Positions 9,344 through 17,696 of a stretch of 64,000 nt of DNA are shown here, piece by piece. The notes beneath the pieces were generated by a model. The model saw nothing but the letters and a program-made list of their open reading frames with translations, did no database searches and had not been told where the DNA came from. The translations under genes were made by a program, and so were the position numbers. How positions within the stretch are numbered: position 1 is the stretch's first letter; every line of letters starts with the position of its first letter. Source of the DNA: Stutzerimonas kunmingensis (GTDB lineage Bacteria > Pseudomonadota > Gammaproteobacteria > Pseudomonadales > Pseudomonadaceae); assembly GCF_021432085.1 (NCBI RefSeq), contig NZ_CP090366.1, forward strand, positions 3,038,001 to 3,102,000. The letters run 5' to 3'.

Positions 9344-9499
9344 GGGGACGCCACCACCTTGAGTCTCCTCCGGCAGCCCCGCCGCGCGATGCAGTAGGCT
9401 GACCTGAGGTAGCGGACGGCGCCAGCGCATGGCAAGCCACGCAGGCACTGGCCATAAACATCAGCAGGCGCTGAGATCTGAAAGGGATCGACTGAAACG

Positions 9500-9527
9500 A
9501 AAAAAGCGACCCTAAGGTCGCTTTTTT
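9500..9527. terminator. bidirectional rho-independent terminator
   Basis: Stem GCGACC / GGTCGC with a CTAA loop, flanked by six A (9500-9505) and six T (9522-9527). It can end the CsoR-like transcript from the left and the tRNA operon from the right. The 223 bp between 9344 and 9566 hold nothing else I can recognise. Confidence 0.9.
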
Positions 9528-9566
9528 CTTTCTTCAATCACCTTGATAAGGCCACCGAAGAGAATT

Positions 9567-9642
<76 letters not shown>

Positions 9643-9659
9643 GTTGTCTACAATAAATA

Positions 9660-9735
9660 TGGCGTCCCCTAGGGGACTCGAACCCCTGTTACCGCCGTGA
9701 AAGGGCGGTGTCCTAGGCCACTAGACGAAGGGGAC
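9660..9735 (-). tRNA. tRNA-Glu (anticodon TTC)
   Basis: Complete 76-nt cloverleaf with encoded CCA. Acceptor GTCCCCT pairs with AGGGGAC, the anticodon stem CCGCC/GGCGG encloses the loop CTTTCAC, and the T loop is TTCGAGT. It lies 17 bp upstream of tRNA-Gly and about 65 bp downstream of a strong promoter. Confidence 0.97.
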
Positions 9736-9808
9736 GTTGCCCGGAAACCACAAGCTTCATTCCGGCTTGCAGCGCTCTGTTTGGTGCTTCACGCTGCAAG
9801 TGGCGCGC

Positions 9809-9837
9809 ATTCTATGGAGGCCCTCGGGAGTCGTCAA
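9809..9837 (-). promoter_or_regulatory. sigma70 promoter of the tRNA-Glu/Gly operon
   Basis: Reading the minus strand, TTGACG (9837-9832) and TAGAAT (9814-9809) are separated by exactly 17 bp. Upstream, 9841-9860 is an A/T run that resembles an UP element, and a GC-rich discriminator follows the -10. Together these look like a growth-rate-controlled stable-RNA promoter. Confidence 0.85.
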
Positions 9838-9951
9838 GCATAGTTTTAAAAAAAATTTGAAGGCCATATCCGGGCAGCACGCAGAGCTATCGGCCACATC
9901 ATCAAGCCACTACACTCAGCGAAAGACCAGCGGCTCAAGAGGTGCAGTCAA

Positions 9952-10719
9952 GTGTCTCCATTAATGATCACTGGGTTGATCCTGGCCGGTGTGTTCCTGC
10001 TGGTCGGCATCGTCTACACCATTCAGATCGTCGAAAAAGGCAATCTGGAAAAGGCCCGTAAGCGGGCTGACCTCACTGACCGCTGCCGCCGCTGCGCGGA
10101 ACTGTCCGACGGACTCCCGGGACAGATGATGACACCCGCGCTGAAGCTATTGCTGACCCGCCTCGAACTTGCGCTGAGCGAACGCCTGCGGCCGGTGGAC
10201 AAGGGCAATGACAAACTGAGCGCGCGAATGCAGACGCTGCAGGCCGAGCTGGCCAAGGGCGAAGCGATCGAGATGCGCAATGCTCCGCGGCAGATCGTGA
10301 CGGAAGCACAGGCCAAGGAAAGCCGCTTCATGCTCGAAGATCTCCACGCCCAGATCGTTCGCGCCACCAAGGACGGCCTGATCGATCAGGCCGAAGCCAA
10401 ACGCTGGGTGCAGGACATCCAACGCATGCTGGCTATCCTGCACATCGAGTTCTTCACCGGCTTGGGCAAACTTGCGCTGCAACAGAACCAGCCGCAACGC
10501 GCACGCCTGGCCTTCGAACGAGGCATTCAGCATATTCGCCGCCAGCCTGCACCGGCGCCTTATCAGAGCCAGCTCAAACAGCTGGAAGCCCTCCTCGCAC
10601 ATGCCGACGCTTTGGTGTTGAAGAACGAGGTGCCCAAGACAGACGAGCCCAACGAGCTCGCCGAAGGCATGAAGGCGTTCGATGACGAAGATCTCTGGAA
10701 GAAAAACAACGTCTATTGA
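9952..10719 (+). CDS. membrane-anchored conserved protein of unknown function
   Basis: Protein of 255 aa with one N-terminal membrane segment (about residues 5-24, MITGLILAGVFLLVGIVYTI) followed by a charged, mostly helical cytoplasmic domain. It has coiled-coil-like stretches (LSARMQTLQAELAKGEAIEM) and a C-terminal helical repeat region resembling a TPR (KLALQQNQPQRARLAFERGI). The C-terminus is acidic (FDDEDLWKKNNVY). I used the GTG at 9952, nine bases after AAGAGG; an ATG at 9964 is also possible. I do not recognise a named family. It may be a scaffold or assembly factor, but nothing in the sequence shows a reaction. Confidence 0.75.
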   Translation: MSPLMITGLILAGVFLLVGIVYTIQIVEKGNLEKARKRADLTDRCRRCAELSDGLPGQMMTPALKLLLTRLELALSERLRPVDKGNDKLSARMQTLQAELAKGEAIEMRNAPRQIVTEAQAKESRFMLEDLHAQIVRATKDGLIDQAEAKRWVQDIQRMLAILHIEFFTGLGKLALQQNQPQRARLAFERGIQHIRRQPAPAPYQSQLKQLEALLAHADALVLKNEVPKTDEPNELAEGMKAFDDEDLWKKNNVY

Positions 10720-10755
10720 TAGCTCATCAGCCCTGATCTGCTACGGAGAAATCCC

Positions 10756-11433
10756 ATGACCTTGACCGTGTATGGCGTTCCCCTCTCACCGTTCGTGCGC
10801 AAGGTGCGCCTGTGCCTCAGGCAAAAGGGGCTCGATTATCAGCTAGAGACGGTCATGCCCTTCACGCCTCCGCAATGGTACCTGGCCATCAATCCACTGG
10901 GACGCATCCCGGCGCTCAAGGACGGCGACTGCACCCTCGCTGACTCCAGCGTGATCTGCCAGTACCTCGAGGAGGCCTATCCCGATACGCCTGCCCTTTA
11001 CGCTAGCAACGCGCAGGAACGCGGGCGGGTCCGCTGGCTGGAAAAGTACGCAGACTACGAGTTGGCACCTCTGGCCACCTTTACCGTTTTCCGCAACCGC
11101 ATCCTTAAGCCGACCGCCGGTCAAGCCTGCAATGAAGAGGCAGTGCAGGCCGCGCTGAAGCAGAAGCTACCGCCGCATTTCGATTACCTTGAGCAGCAAC
11201 TCGCCCAGCGGGAGTTCCTCGTCGGCAACCAACTGTCGATGGCGGACATCGCCGTCGCCTGCCAACTGATCAACATGGCGCACGGTGGCGAACAGCTCGA
11301 CGCGCAGCGCTGGCCCGACCTCGCAGCACATCATGCACGCATGCTGGCATTGCCATCGGTCGCGGGCATCCTGCCGGACGAGCAGCGCATGAACGCCAAG
11401 CTCAAGGAAATGGGCAAGGCAGCTACCGCCTGA
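10756..11433 (+). CDS. glutathione S-transferase family protein
   Basis: Cytosolic GST of 225 aa. The N-terminal thioredoxin-like half begins MTLTVYGVPLSPFVRKVRLCL, and the glutathione-binding segment reads NPLGRIPALKDGDCTLADSSVICQYLEE, including the cis-proline and the ADS signature. The C-terminal half is helical with the usual LADI-like N-capping box (NQLSMADIAVA). It is probably a single-gene transcript with a good ribosome site (CGGAG). The class looks like the beta/nu-type bacterial GSTs; the substrate is unknown. Confidence 0.92.
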   Translation: MTLTVYGVPLSPFVRKVRLCLRQKGLDYQLETVMPFTPPQWYLAINPLGRIPALKDGDCTLADSSVICQYLEEAYPDTPALYASNAQERGRVRWLEKYADYELAPLATFTVFRNRILKPTAGQACNEEAVQAALKQKLPPHFDYLEQQLAQREFLVGNQLSMADIAVACQLINMAHGGEQLDAQRWPDLAAHHARMLALPSVAGILPDEQRMNAKLKEMGKAATA

Positions 11434-11500
11434 GTTCCGATCACGCCCGCGGTGAGGTCACGCAGCAGGCTGCCTTGACGCGTTATCTCAGCAGATACGT

Positions 11501-12391
11501 TCAGGCTCGCGCTTCGAGCAGACGCTTACCCACCCACTGCCGAGCGTATTGGTAGGCGCAGCGACCGTTGCGGTTGCCGCGCCCGGTCGCCCAACGAATC
11601 GCATCCTTCTCCAGGGCTTCGCTCCACTCCCAATCGAGGCTGGCCCGCCGCGCCAACGAATCGATCCAGTGGCGTACCACACTGAGGTAGTGCTGCTGGG
11701 TGAAGGGGTAGAACGACAGCCACAAACCGAAGCGATCGGACAACGCGATCTTGTCTTCCACCGCTTCGTTCGGGTGCAGTTCGCCGTCGACCATCTGCCA
11801 GTTCTCGTTGTCACTCTGGCGTTCCGGGACCAGGTGCCGGCGATTGGACGTGGCGTACAACAGCACGTTCTCCGGCGCGCGCTCCAGCGAGCCATCCAGC
11901 ACACTCTTGAGCACGCGATAGTCGCCCTCTCCCGCCTCGAACGACAGGTCGTCACAGAACAGAACGAATGCCTGTTGTAACCCGGCCAACAGTTCGACAA
12001 CGCGTGGCAGGTCCGCCAGATGGTCACGCTCGATTTCGATCAGACGCAGCCCATCCGCGGCGTATTCGGCCAGCAACGCGCGAATCAACGACGACTTGCC
12101 GGTGCCACGGGCGCCCCACAACAGCACGTGGTTGGCCGGCAATCCATCGACGAACTGGCGCGTGTTGGCGGACAGCAGATCGCGCTGGCGATCAATGCCG
12201 ATCAGATCAGCCAGACTCAGATCCAAGCTGACTTCCAGCGGTGCCAGAAAGCCGCTGCGAGCATCACGCTGCCAGCGCGCCGCAAAGGTACGATCCCAAT
12301 CGATGACCGCTGGCTGGGCAGGTAGCAGCGGCTCGATACGCGCCAGCAGTCCCTCGGCACGCTGCAGGAAGGCTTTCAACTCGACATCCAT
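11501..12391 (-). CDS. DUF815 AAA+ ATPase
   Basis: Protein of 296 aa with Walker A LLWGARGTGKSSLI and Walker B AFVLFCDDLSF. It also has a sensor-like LLYATSNRRHLVPE and the DUF815 hallmark LSDRFGLWLSFYPFTQQHYL. DUF815 proteins are AAA+ ATPases widely found in Gram-negative bacteria, with no settled function. The ATG at 12391 (MDVELKAFLQ) has GGAG upstream; the longer ORF start at 12436 would overlap the terminator of the msrB-gpx operon. It is convergent with the GST gene. Confidence 0.85.
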   Translation of the reverse strand: MDVELKAFLQRAEGLLARIEPLLPAQPAVIDWDRTFAARWQRDARSGFLAPLEVSLDLSLADLIGIDRQRDLLSANTRQFVDGLPANHVLLWGARGTGKSSLIRALLAEYAADGLRLIEIERDHLADLPRVVELLAGLQQAFVLFCDDLSFEAGEGDYRVLKSVLDGSLERAPENVLLYATSNRRHLVPERQSDNENWQMVDGELHPNEAVEDKIALSDRFGLWLSFYPFTQQHYLSVVRHWIDSLARRASLDWEWSEALEKDAIRWATGRGNRNGRCAYQYARQWVGKRLLEARA

Positions 12392-12407
12392 GATGACTCC
12401 AGAGACG

Positions 12408-12430
12408 AAAAGGCCCGGCTGAACCGGACC
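12408..12430 (-). terminator. terminator of the msrB-gpx operon
   Basis: On the minus strand GGTCCGG-TTCAG-CCGGGCC forms a 7-bp stem with one G-U pair, followed by TTTT. It lies 49 bp after the gpx stop and just before the DUF815 start. Confidence 0.65.
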
Positions 12431-12479
12431 CGACAACAGGCAATCAGGCAGGCGAAACGCAACCTCACTTAAGCAGCAG

Positions 12480-12962
12480 TCAAAGCAATGTCTCGATTTC
12501 CGCGGCCATTGCCTCCGGCGTGGTGCGAGAGGAAAAACGCCTCACCGCCCTACCCTGGTCAGAGATGAGAAACTTGGTGAAATTCCACTTGATCGCCTTG
12601 CTACCCAACAGCCCAGGTGCGCGCTTTTTCAATTCAATGAAGAGCGGATGAGCATCCCCACCGTTCACCTCGACTTTGGCAAACAGGGGAAAGGAAACGC
12701 CGAAACGGCGTTCGCAGAATGCTGCGATGTCCTGCTCGCCGTCTGGCTCCTGCTTGCCGAACTGGTTACAGGGAAATCCGAGCACGATCAATCCGCGCCC
12801 GCCGTAACGCTGCCACAACGCTTCCAACCCCTTGTATTGCGGGGTAAAACCACACTGACTGGCCGTATTGACCACCAGCAGCACCTTTGCATCGAAATCC
12901 GCGAGCCTCTTCTGCTCGCCCTCGATGGTGACGCAGGGAATGTCCAGCATAGGATCGTGCAT
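12480..12962 (-). CDS. glutathione peroxidase (cysteine type, BtuE-like)
   Basis: Peroxidase of 160 aa with the catalytic cysteine in NTASQCGFTPQY, the GFPCNQFGKQEP motif and the WNFTKFLIS segment that supplies the catalytic Trp and Asn. It has cysteine where animal enzymes have selenocysteine, and bacterial members usually use thioredoxin. It starts MHDPMLDIP 26 bp after the msrB stop, so the two repair or detoxification enzymes share a transcript. The longer in-frame extension upstream runs through msrB and is not real. Confidence 0.92.
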   Translation of the reverse strand: MHDPMLDIPCVTIEGEQKRLADFDAKVLLVVNTASQCGFTPQYKGLEALWQRYGGRGLIVLGFPCNQFGKQEPDGEQDIAAFCERRFGVSFPLFAKVEVNGGDAHPLFIELKKRAPGLLGSKAIKWNFTKFLISDQGRAVRRFSSRTTPEAMAAEIETLL

Positions 12963-12988
12963 GCGAGGCTCCTTGCAACCGACGATGC

Positions 12989-13387
12989 TCAGGCTTCGCG
13001 CGGTTTCAGGTTGAGAGAGGCGGAATTGATGCAGTAGCGCAACCCGGTCGGCTGCGGGCCATCGGGAAAAACATGACCGAGGTGAGCATCGCAGCGTGCG
13101 CACCTGACCTCGATCCGGTGCATACCGTGACTGAAATCATCCAGGCTGGCGATAGCGGTATCACTGACCGGCTGGAAATAGCTGGGCCAGCCACAGCCGG
13201 AATCGAACTTAGCATCCGCATCGAACAGTGGCGTGTCGCAGCAGGCGCAATGGTAGATGCCAGGTGTCTTCGTGTCGTTGTACTTACCCGTGAAGGGACG
13301 CTCGGTGGCGCGCAGCCGGCATATCTGGAACTGCTCATCGGAGAGTTCCTCGCGCCAGACGTCGAGCGGTTTTTCCAGCTTGTCCAT
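12989..13387 (-). CDS. msrB: peptide-methionine (R)-S-oxide reductase
   Basis: MsrB of 132 aa. It has two CxxC pairs for structural zinc (HCACC and RCARC), the GCGWPSYF motif, and the catalytic cysteine in RYCINSASL near the C-terminus. It reduces the R-epimer of methionine sulfoxide in proteins with thioredoxin. The start [16 protein letters not shown] at 13387 was chosen over the extended frame because it matches the family's N-terminus and has a GGAGTG site upstream. It heads an operon with gpx and is divergent from alaA. Confidence 0.95.
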   Translation of the reverse strand: MDKLEKPLDVWREELSDEQFQICRLRATERPFTGKYNDTKTPGIYHCACCDTPLFDADAKFDSGCGWPSYFQPVSDTAIASLDDFSHGMHRIEVRCARCDAHLGHVFPDGPQPTGLRYCINSASLNLKPREA

Positions 13388-13577
13388 CGATACACTCCTC
13401 AGCTCAAAAAAGGCCGATCTGTACCTTTTCCGGTGGTCGGGGCGCACGTATCATGCGTCCCTCTTCGACGCCTAGTCTGGCAGCGGGGTTTCCGACTGCC
13501 AAGGCGCCCGGGTTCATGCCAAGCGCGGCCAGCCATTTTCGGAACTGGCGCGTTTTCACTTCGGGACACTCAGGATC

Positions 13578-14789
13578 ATGCAGGTCAGCAAATCGAACAA
13601 GCTTGCCAATGTCTGTTACGACATCCGCGGGCCCGTGCTCAAGCACGCCAAACGCCTGGAAGAGGAAGGCCATCGCATCCTCAAGCTGAACATCGGCAAC
13701 CCGGCGCCGTTCGGTTTCGAAGCACCGGAGGAAATCCTCCAGGACGTGATCCGCAACCTGCCCACTGCCCAGGGCTACAGCGACTCCAAAGGCCTGTTCA
13801 GCGCCCGTAAGGCGATCATGCAGTACTACCAGCAGAAGCAGGTTGAAGGCGTCGGCATCGAAGACATCTACCTCGGCAACGGTGTGTCCGAGCTGATCGT
13901 CATGTCCATGCAGGCATTGCTGAACAATGGCGATGAAGTGCTGATCCCTGCCCCGGATTACCCGCTGTGGACCGCTGCGGTGAGCCTGGCCGGCGGCAAG
14001 CCGGTGCACTACCTTTGCGACGAGCAGGCCAACTGGTGGCCGGACCTGGCCGATATCAAGGCCAAGATCACGTCTAACACCAAGGCATTAGTGCTGATCA
14101 ACCCGAACAACCCCACCGGCGCGGTCTACCCCAAGGAAGTGCTCGAAGGCATGGTCGAGCTGGCGCGCCAGCACAAGCTCGTTCTGTTCTCCGACGAAAT
14201 CTACGACAAGATCCTCTACGACGACGCCGTACACATCTCCACCGCTTCGCTGGCGCCGGACGTGCTCTGCCTGACCTTCAACGGGCTGTCCAAATCCTAC
14301 CGGGTTGCCGGCTTCCGTTCGGGCTGGGTGGCGATTTCCGGGCCGAAGCACAAGGCGCAGAGCTACATCGAAGGCCTGGATATACTCGCCAACATGCGCC
14401 TGTGCGCCAACGTACCGTCGCAGCATGCGATTCAGACTGCACTGGGCGGCTACCAGAGCATCAATGACCTGGTATTACCGCCGGGCCGCCTGCTCGAGCA
14501 GCGTAACCGTACCTGGGAGTTGCTCAACGACATCCCGGGCATCAGCTGCGTCAAACCCATGGGCGCGCTGTATGCGTTCCCGCGCATTGACCCGAAGATC
14601 TGCCCGATCCACAACGACGAGAAGTTCGTGCTTGACCTGCTGCTTTCCGAGAAGCTGCTGATCGTTCAAGGCACTGCATTCAACTGGCCATGGCCGGATC
14701 ATTTTCGCGTGGTCACCCTGCCCCGCGTCGACGATCTGGAGCAGGCCATCGGCCGCATCGGCAACTTCCTCAAGACCTACCACCAGTAA
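13578..14789 (+). CDS. alaA: alanine transaminase AlaA (PLP-dependent aminotransferase)
   Basis: Fold-type I aminotransferase of 403 aa with the PLP lysine in NGLSKSYRVAGFRSGW, the NPNNPTGAVY motif and the SDEIYDKI motif. Overall wording (NIGNPAPFGFEAPEEI near the N-terminus, LCANVPSQHAIQTALGG later) is that of AlaA/YfbQ, which makes alanine from pyruvate and glutamate. The gene has a weak AGGA site upstream, and only 3 bp separate it from the next ORF. Confidence 0.92.
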   Translation: MQVSKSNKLANVCYDIRGPVLKHAKRLEEEGHRILKLNIGNPAPFGFEAPEEILQDVIRNLPTAQGYSDSKGLFSARKAIMQYYQQKQVEGVGIEDIYLGNGVSELIVMSMQALLNNGDEVLIPAPDYPLWTAAVSLAGGKPVHYLCDEQANWWPDLADIKAKITSNTKALVLINPNNPTGAVYPKEVLEGMVELARQHKLVLFSDEIYDKILYDDAVHISTASLAPDVLCLTFNGLSKSYRVAGFRSGWVAISGPKHKAQSYIEGLDILANMRLCANVPSQHAIQTALGGYQSINDLVLPPGRLLEQRNRTWELLNDIPGISCVKPMGALYAFPRIDPKICPIHNDEKFVLDLLLSEKLLIVQGTAFNWPWPDHFRVVTLPRVDDLEQAIGRIGNFLKTYHQ

Positions 14790-14792
14790 GCG

Positions 14793-15263
14793 ATGGACCT
14801 GCAGATCGACGACTTCTACAAGGACGCGGCGGGCGGCCTGCTGATGCTCTATCAGGCCTTCCCACGCAAGGTCTCGCTGTATGTAGAAGATCTGATCGGC
14901 CGGGAAGAGCCGGATGAGTTCGGCCTTCCCTCCAAACGCCACCAGAGCTGCCTGGGTGCTCTGCTCTGGCTCGCCGAGGAGGGCTATCTGCGTTACGAGA
15001 GCACCATTCATTTCCAGGCGCTGGACCAGGCGGTGCTTACCGAAAAAGGCTTCGTGCGCCTGTCACGAGCGGTGCCTGGACAGATCGCCGACGACCTCAG
15101 CCTCCCTCCCAGCGTGCTGCGCATTCAGGCCAGCCTCGCCCATCAGCTTCGCGAGGCATTGAAGCGCGCGAACAGCGAGCGCATCGCTCAGCTGGCCCGA
15201 TTGATGTTCGAAAGCCAGTCCGGCGCACCACTGCATCCCAGCCTCCATGGGCAAGCGACATAG
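14793..15263 (+). CDS. conserved hypothetical protein
   Basis: Protein of 156 aa, no signal peptide and no membrane segment. The middle part (ALLWLAEEGYLRYESTIHFQALDQAVLTEKGFVRL) looks like a winged-helix wing followed by a helix, and the C-terminal half is helical (ASLAHQLREALKRANSERIAQLARLMF). It is 3 bp downstream of alaA and so probably co-transcribed. I do not recognise a named family; a DNA-binding or adaptor role is only a guess from the shape. Confidence 0.75.
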   Translation: MDLQIDDFYKDAAGGLLMLYQAFPRKVSLYVEDLIGREEPDEFGLPSKRHQSCLGALLWLAEEGYLRYESTIHFQALDQAVLTEKGFVRLSRAVPGQIADDLSLPPSVLRIQASLAHQLREALKRANSERIAQLARLMFESQSGAPLHPSLHGQAT

Positions 15264-15281
15264 CTTGAAATAGTCGCCCGG

Positions 15282-15310
15282 TTGAATAGCTCAGGGGCGC
15301 ACCTTATATA
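15282..15310 (+). promoter_or_regulatory. possible sigma70 promoter of htpX
   Basis: TTGAAT (15282-15287) and TATATA (15305-15310) are 17 bp apart and lie 42 bp before the htpX start. Each hexamer matches consensus at 4 of 6 positions. Confidence 0.45.
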
Positions 15311-15351
15311 GCCTATCGTTCTTCAATTCCTACCCTGGAGTCTGCCGCAAC

Positions 15352-16224
15352 ATGATGCGCATTTTCTTGTTCCTGGCCACCAACCTTGCGGTACTGGTCA
15401 TCGCCAGCATCACCCTTAAGCTGCTCGGGGTCGATCGCTATACCGGCCAGAACTACGGCAGCCTGCTGGTCTTCTGTGCGGTTTTCGGCTTCGCGGGCTC
15501 GCTCATTTCGCTTTTCATATCCAAATGGATGGCGAAGATGAGTACGCGTACGGAAATCATCAGCCAGCCGCGCACCCGTCACGAGCAGTGGCTGCTGCAG
15601 ACAGTCGAGCAGCTGTCGCGCGACGCCGGCATCAAAATGCCCGAAGTCGGCATTTTCCCGGCCTACGAGGCCAACGCCTTTGCCACCGGCTGGAACCGCA
15701 ACGACGCACTGGTGGCGGTCAGCCAGGGACTGCTCGAGCGCTTCTCGCCGGATGAAGTGAAAGCGGTGCTTGCCCACGAGATCGGCCACGTGGCCAACGG
15801 CGACATGGTGACCCTGGCGCTGATCCAGGGTGTGGTAAACACCTTCGTCATGTTCTTCGCACGTATCTTCGGCAACTTCGTCGACAAGGCGATCCTGAAA
15901 AACGAGGACGGCCACGGCATCGGCTACTTCGTCGCGACGATCTTTGCCGAACTGGTACTGGGCCTGCTCGCCAGCATTATCGTCATGTGGTTCTCGCGCA
16001 AACGCGAGTACCGTGCCGACGAGGCCGGTGCCCAACTGGCCGGCACCAGCGCCATGATTGGCGCCCTGCAGCGCCTGCGTGCCGAACAGGGCATGCCGGT
16101 TCACATGCCCGACACGCTCAAGGCATTCGGCATCAACGGTTCGCTGAAGCATGGCCTCGCCGGGCTGTTCATGACCCACCCGCCGCTGGAAGACCGCATC
16201 GAAGCGCTGCGCCAGCGCGGCTAA
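15352..16224 (+). CDS. htpX: membrane zinc metalloprotease HtpX
   Basis: M48-family inner-membrane protease of 290 aa. Two N-terminal membrane segments (about residues 4-25 and 37-56) precede the catalytic site HEIGH (His142, Glu143, His146); the third zinc ligand is Glu224 in [11 protein letters not shown]. Further hydrophobic stretches lie at about 155-175 and 192-214. HtpX degrades misfolded membrane proteins together with FtsH. It has its own CTGGAG ribosome site and a candidate promoter, and ends at a clear terminator. Confidence 0.96.
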   Translation: MMRIFLFLATNLAVLVIASITLKLLGVDRYTGQNYGSLLVFCAVFGFAGSLISLFISKWMAKMSTRTEIISQPRTRHEQWLLQTVEQLSRDAGIKMPEVGIFPAYEANAFATGWNRNDALVAVSQGLLERFSPDEVKAVLAHEIGHVANGDMVTLALIQGVVNTFVMFFARIFGNFVDKAILKNEDGHGIGYFVATIFAELVLGLLASIIVMWFSRKREYRADEAGAQLAGTSAMIGALQRLRAEQGMPVHMPDTLKAFGINGSLKHGLAGLFMTHPPLEDRIEALRQRG

Positions 16225-16242
16225 TTGCACTGAACGCAACAG

Positions 16243-16264
16243 GGGCGACGCAAGTCGCCCTTTT
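16243..16264 (+). terminator. rho-independent terminator after htpX
   Basis: Stem GGGCGAC (16243-16249) and GTCGCCC (16254-16260) with a GCAA loop, followed by TTTT. It is 18 bp after the htpX stop. Confidence 0.88.
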
Positions 16265-16305
16265 CTTTTGTCTATGCAGACTCAACCCGCATACAAGGAA
16301 TCGCC

Positions 16306-16950
16306 ATGCGTCGTTTCATATTCGCCTGCTTCGCGCTGCTCGCGCTCGGCGGCTGTCAGAGTGCCTACTATTCAGCGATGGAGAAGGCCGGTATCCATAA
16401 GCGCGATATCCTGGTCGATCGTGTGGAGGAGTCGCGTGACGCGCAGCAGGAAGCCAAACAGCAGTTCAAGGATGCTTTGGAGCGCTATCGCAGCGTCGTC
16501 GAGGTCAAGGGCGGCGATCTGGAGAAGCGTTACGACGCACTCAACGAAGAGTACGAAGCCAGCGTAGCGAGTGCGCGTGACGTCCGCGCCCGCATCGAAG
16601 CGGTCGAAGACGTGGCCGACGCGCTGTTCAGGGAATGGGAAAGCGAACTCAAGCAATACAGCAACGCCAGCCTGAAAGCCGCCAGCGCCAAAGAACTCAA
16701 CCGCACCCGCGCCGAATACCGAACGCTGATCCAGCGGATGAAAGCGGCGGAGAAACGCATCGACCCGGTGCTCAGCGTTCTGCGCGATCAGGTGCTGTTT
16801 CTCAAGCACAACCTCAATGCTCGCGCGATAAGCGCCTTGCACGGGGAATACCGCACGCTGCAGGGCAACGTCGACCAACTGATGGCTGACATGCAGCGCG
16901 CCATCGACGAGGCCGACACGTTCATCCGCCGCTTACAGGCCGACGGCTGA
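16306..16950 (+). CDS. DUF2959 lipoprotein
   Basis: Protein of 214 aa with a lipoprotein signal peptide (MRRFIFACFALLALGGCQS, lipobox LGGC, cysteine at residue 17). A long charged helical region follows, likely a coiled coil (residues about 40-190, rich in Glu, Lys, Arg and Ala). The wording YYSAMEKAGIHKRDILVDRVEESRDAQ is typical of DUF2959, a proteobacterial family without a known function. It has its own AAGGAA ribosome site and is convergent with tpm. Confidence 0.87.
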   Translation: MRRFIFACFALLALGGCQSAYYSAMEKAGIHKRDILVDRVEESRDAQQEAKQQFKDALERYRSVVEVKGGDLEKRYDALNEEYEASVASARDVRARIEAVEDVADALFREWESELKQYSNASLKAASAKELNRTRAEYRTLIQRMKAAEKRIDPVLSVLRDQVLFLKHNLNARAISALHGEYRTLQGNVDQLMADMQRAIDEADTFIRRLQADG

Positions 16951-16968
16951 TCGCTGCAGCATTACAAG

Positions 16969-16987
16969 CGGCGGGTCAGACCCGCCG
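16969..16987. repeat. palindrome between convergent genes (possible terminator)
   Basis: CGGCGGGTC-A-GACCCGCCG is a 9-bp perfect inverted repeat around a single base. It overlaps the last codons of tpm and lies 18 bp after the DUF2959 stop. It could act as a hairpin terminator for both genes, although no T-run follows. Confidence 0.45.
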
Positions 16988-17635
16988 TTGCAGCCAATGG
17001 AAGTGCTCCTCGAGCCGCGTCAGACCGCGCTCGCGCATCCGCGGATTACGCTCCAGCACTTCCTTGGCTTCCAGCAGTTCCACGCTCCACTCAGCGGCGT
17101 ACAGGTCGCGCACCTCGCTCGTACCCACCGCGAAGGGCGGGCCTTCCATCTCTGCCTGGTCATAATCCAGCGTAACCAGAAGCTGCTGACAGCCGGCCGG
17201 GAGGATGCTCGACATCAGTGCCGCGTACCGCTGACGCATCGCGTGCGGCAATGCGATCAAGGCGGCGCGATCATAGACCGCCTGGCACCCGAGGACATCG
17301 GCCGCACTGAGCGCGAAAAAGTCGCCGCAACGGATCTCCAGGGTATCGGAGCGATAGACCTTGAACGGCCCACACTGGGAAATTTCAGCTTCGAGCTGCT
17401 GCTCGGAAAAAAATGCTTCTACAGCCTTCTCACTCAGCTCCACCCCCACGACATTGAACCCTTGCCCGGCCAGCCAGGCCAGATCCAGACTCTTGCCGCA
17501 CAACGGCACCAGCACCGTCGCACCATCAGGCAACGCCAGTCGCGGCCAGTGGCGACGCATGCAGGGATGAACATCGTCAAGGTGGAAACCAATCTCGTTG
17601 CGAGCCCAGCGCTCCTGCCAGAAGTCTTTGTGCAC
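16976..17635 (-). CDS. tpm: thiopurine S-methyltransferase
   Basis: SAM-dependent methyltransferase of 219 aa. The N-terminus HKDFWQERWARNEIGFHLDDVHP and the motifs VLVPLCGKSLDLAWLAGQG (SAM-binding) and YDRAALIALPHAMRQRYA mark the bacterial Tpm family, known to methylate thiopurines and, in pseudomonads, selenium and tellurium compounds. There is no ATG near the expected start. I chose the GTG at 17635, with GGAG upstream, giving the family's usual length; the long in-frame extension overlaps fleR. Confidence 0.9.
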   Translation of the reverse strand: MHKDFWQERWARNEIGFHLDDVHPCMRRHWPRLALPDGATVLVPLCGKSLDLAWLAGQGFNVVGVELSEKAVEAFFSEQQLEAEISQCGPFKVYRSDTLEIRCGDFFALSAADVLGCQAVYDRAALIALPHAMRQRYAALMSSILPAGCQQLLVTLDYDQAEMEGPPFAVGTSEVRDLYAAEWSVELLEAKEVLERNPRMRERGLTRLEEHFHWLQRRV

Positions 17636-17696
17636 CTGGAAATCTCCATCATGAGGATGGCGGCAGCTTATCAGAGCGAGGTTGAAGGGAGCGCGC

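Noticed and set aside
15264-15270. CTTGAAA as a sigma32 (heat-shock) -35 box before htpX
   Set aside because: No CCCCAT-like -10 box at the right distance; a sigma70 pair fits better.
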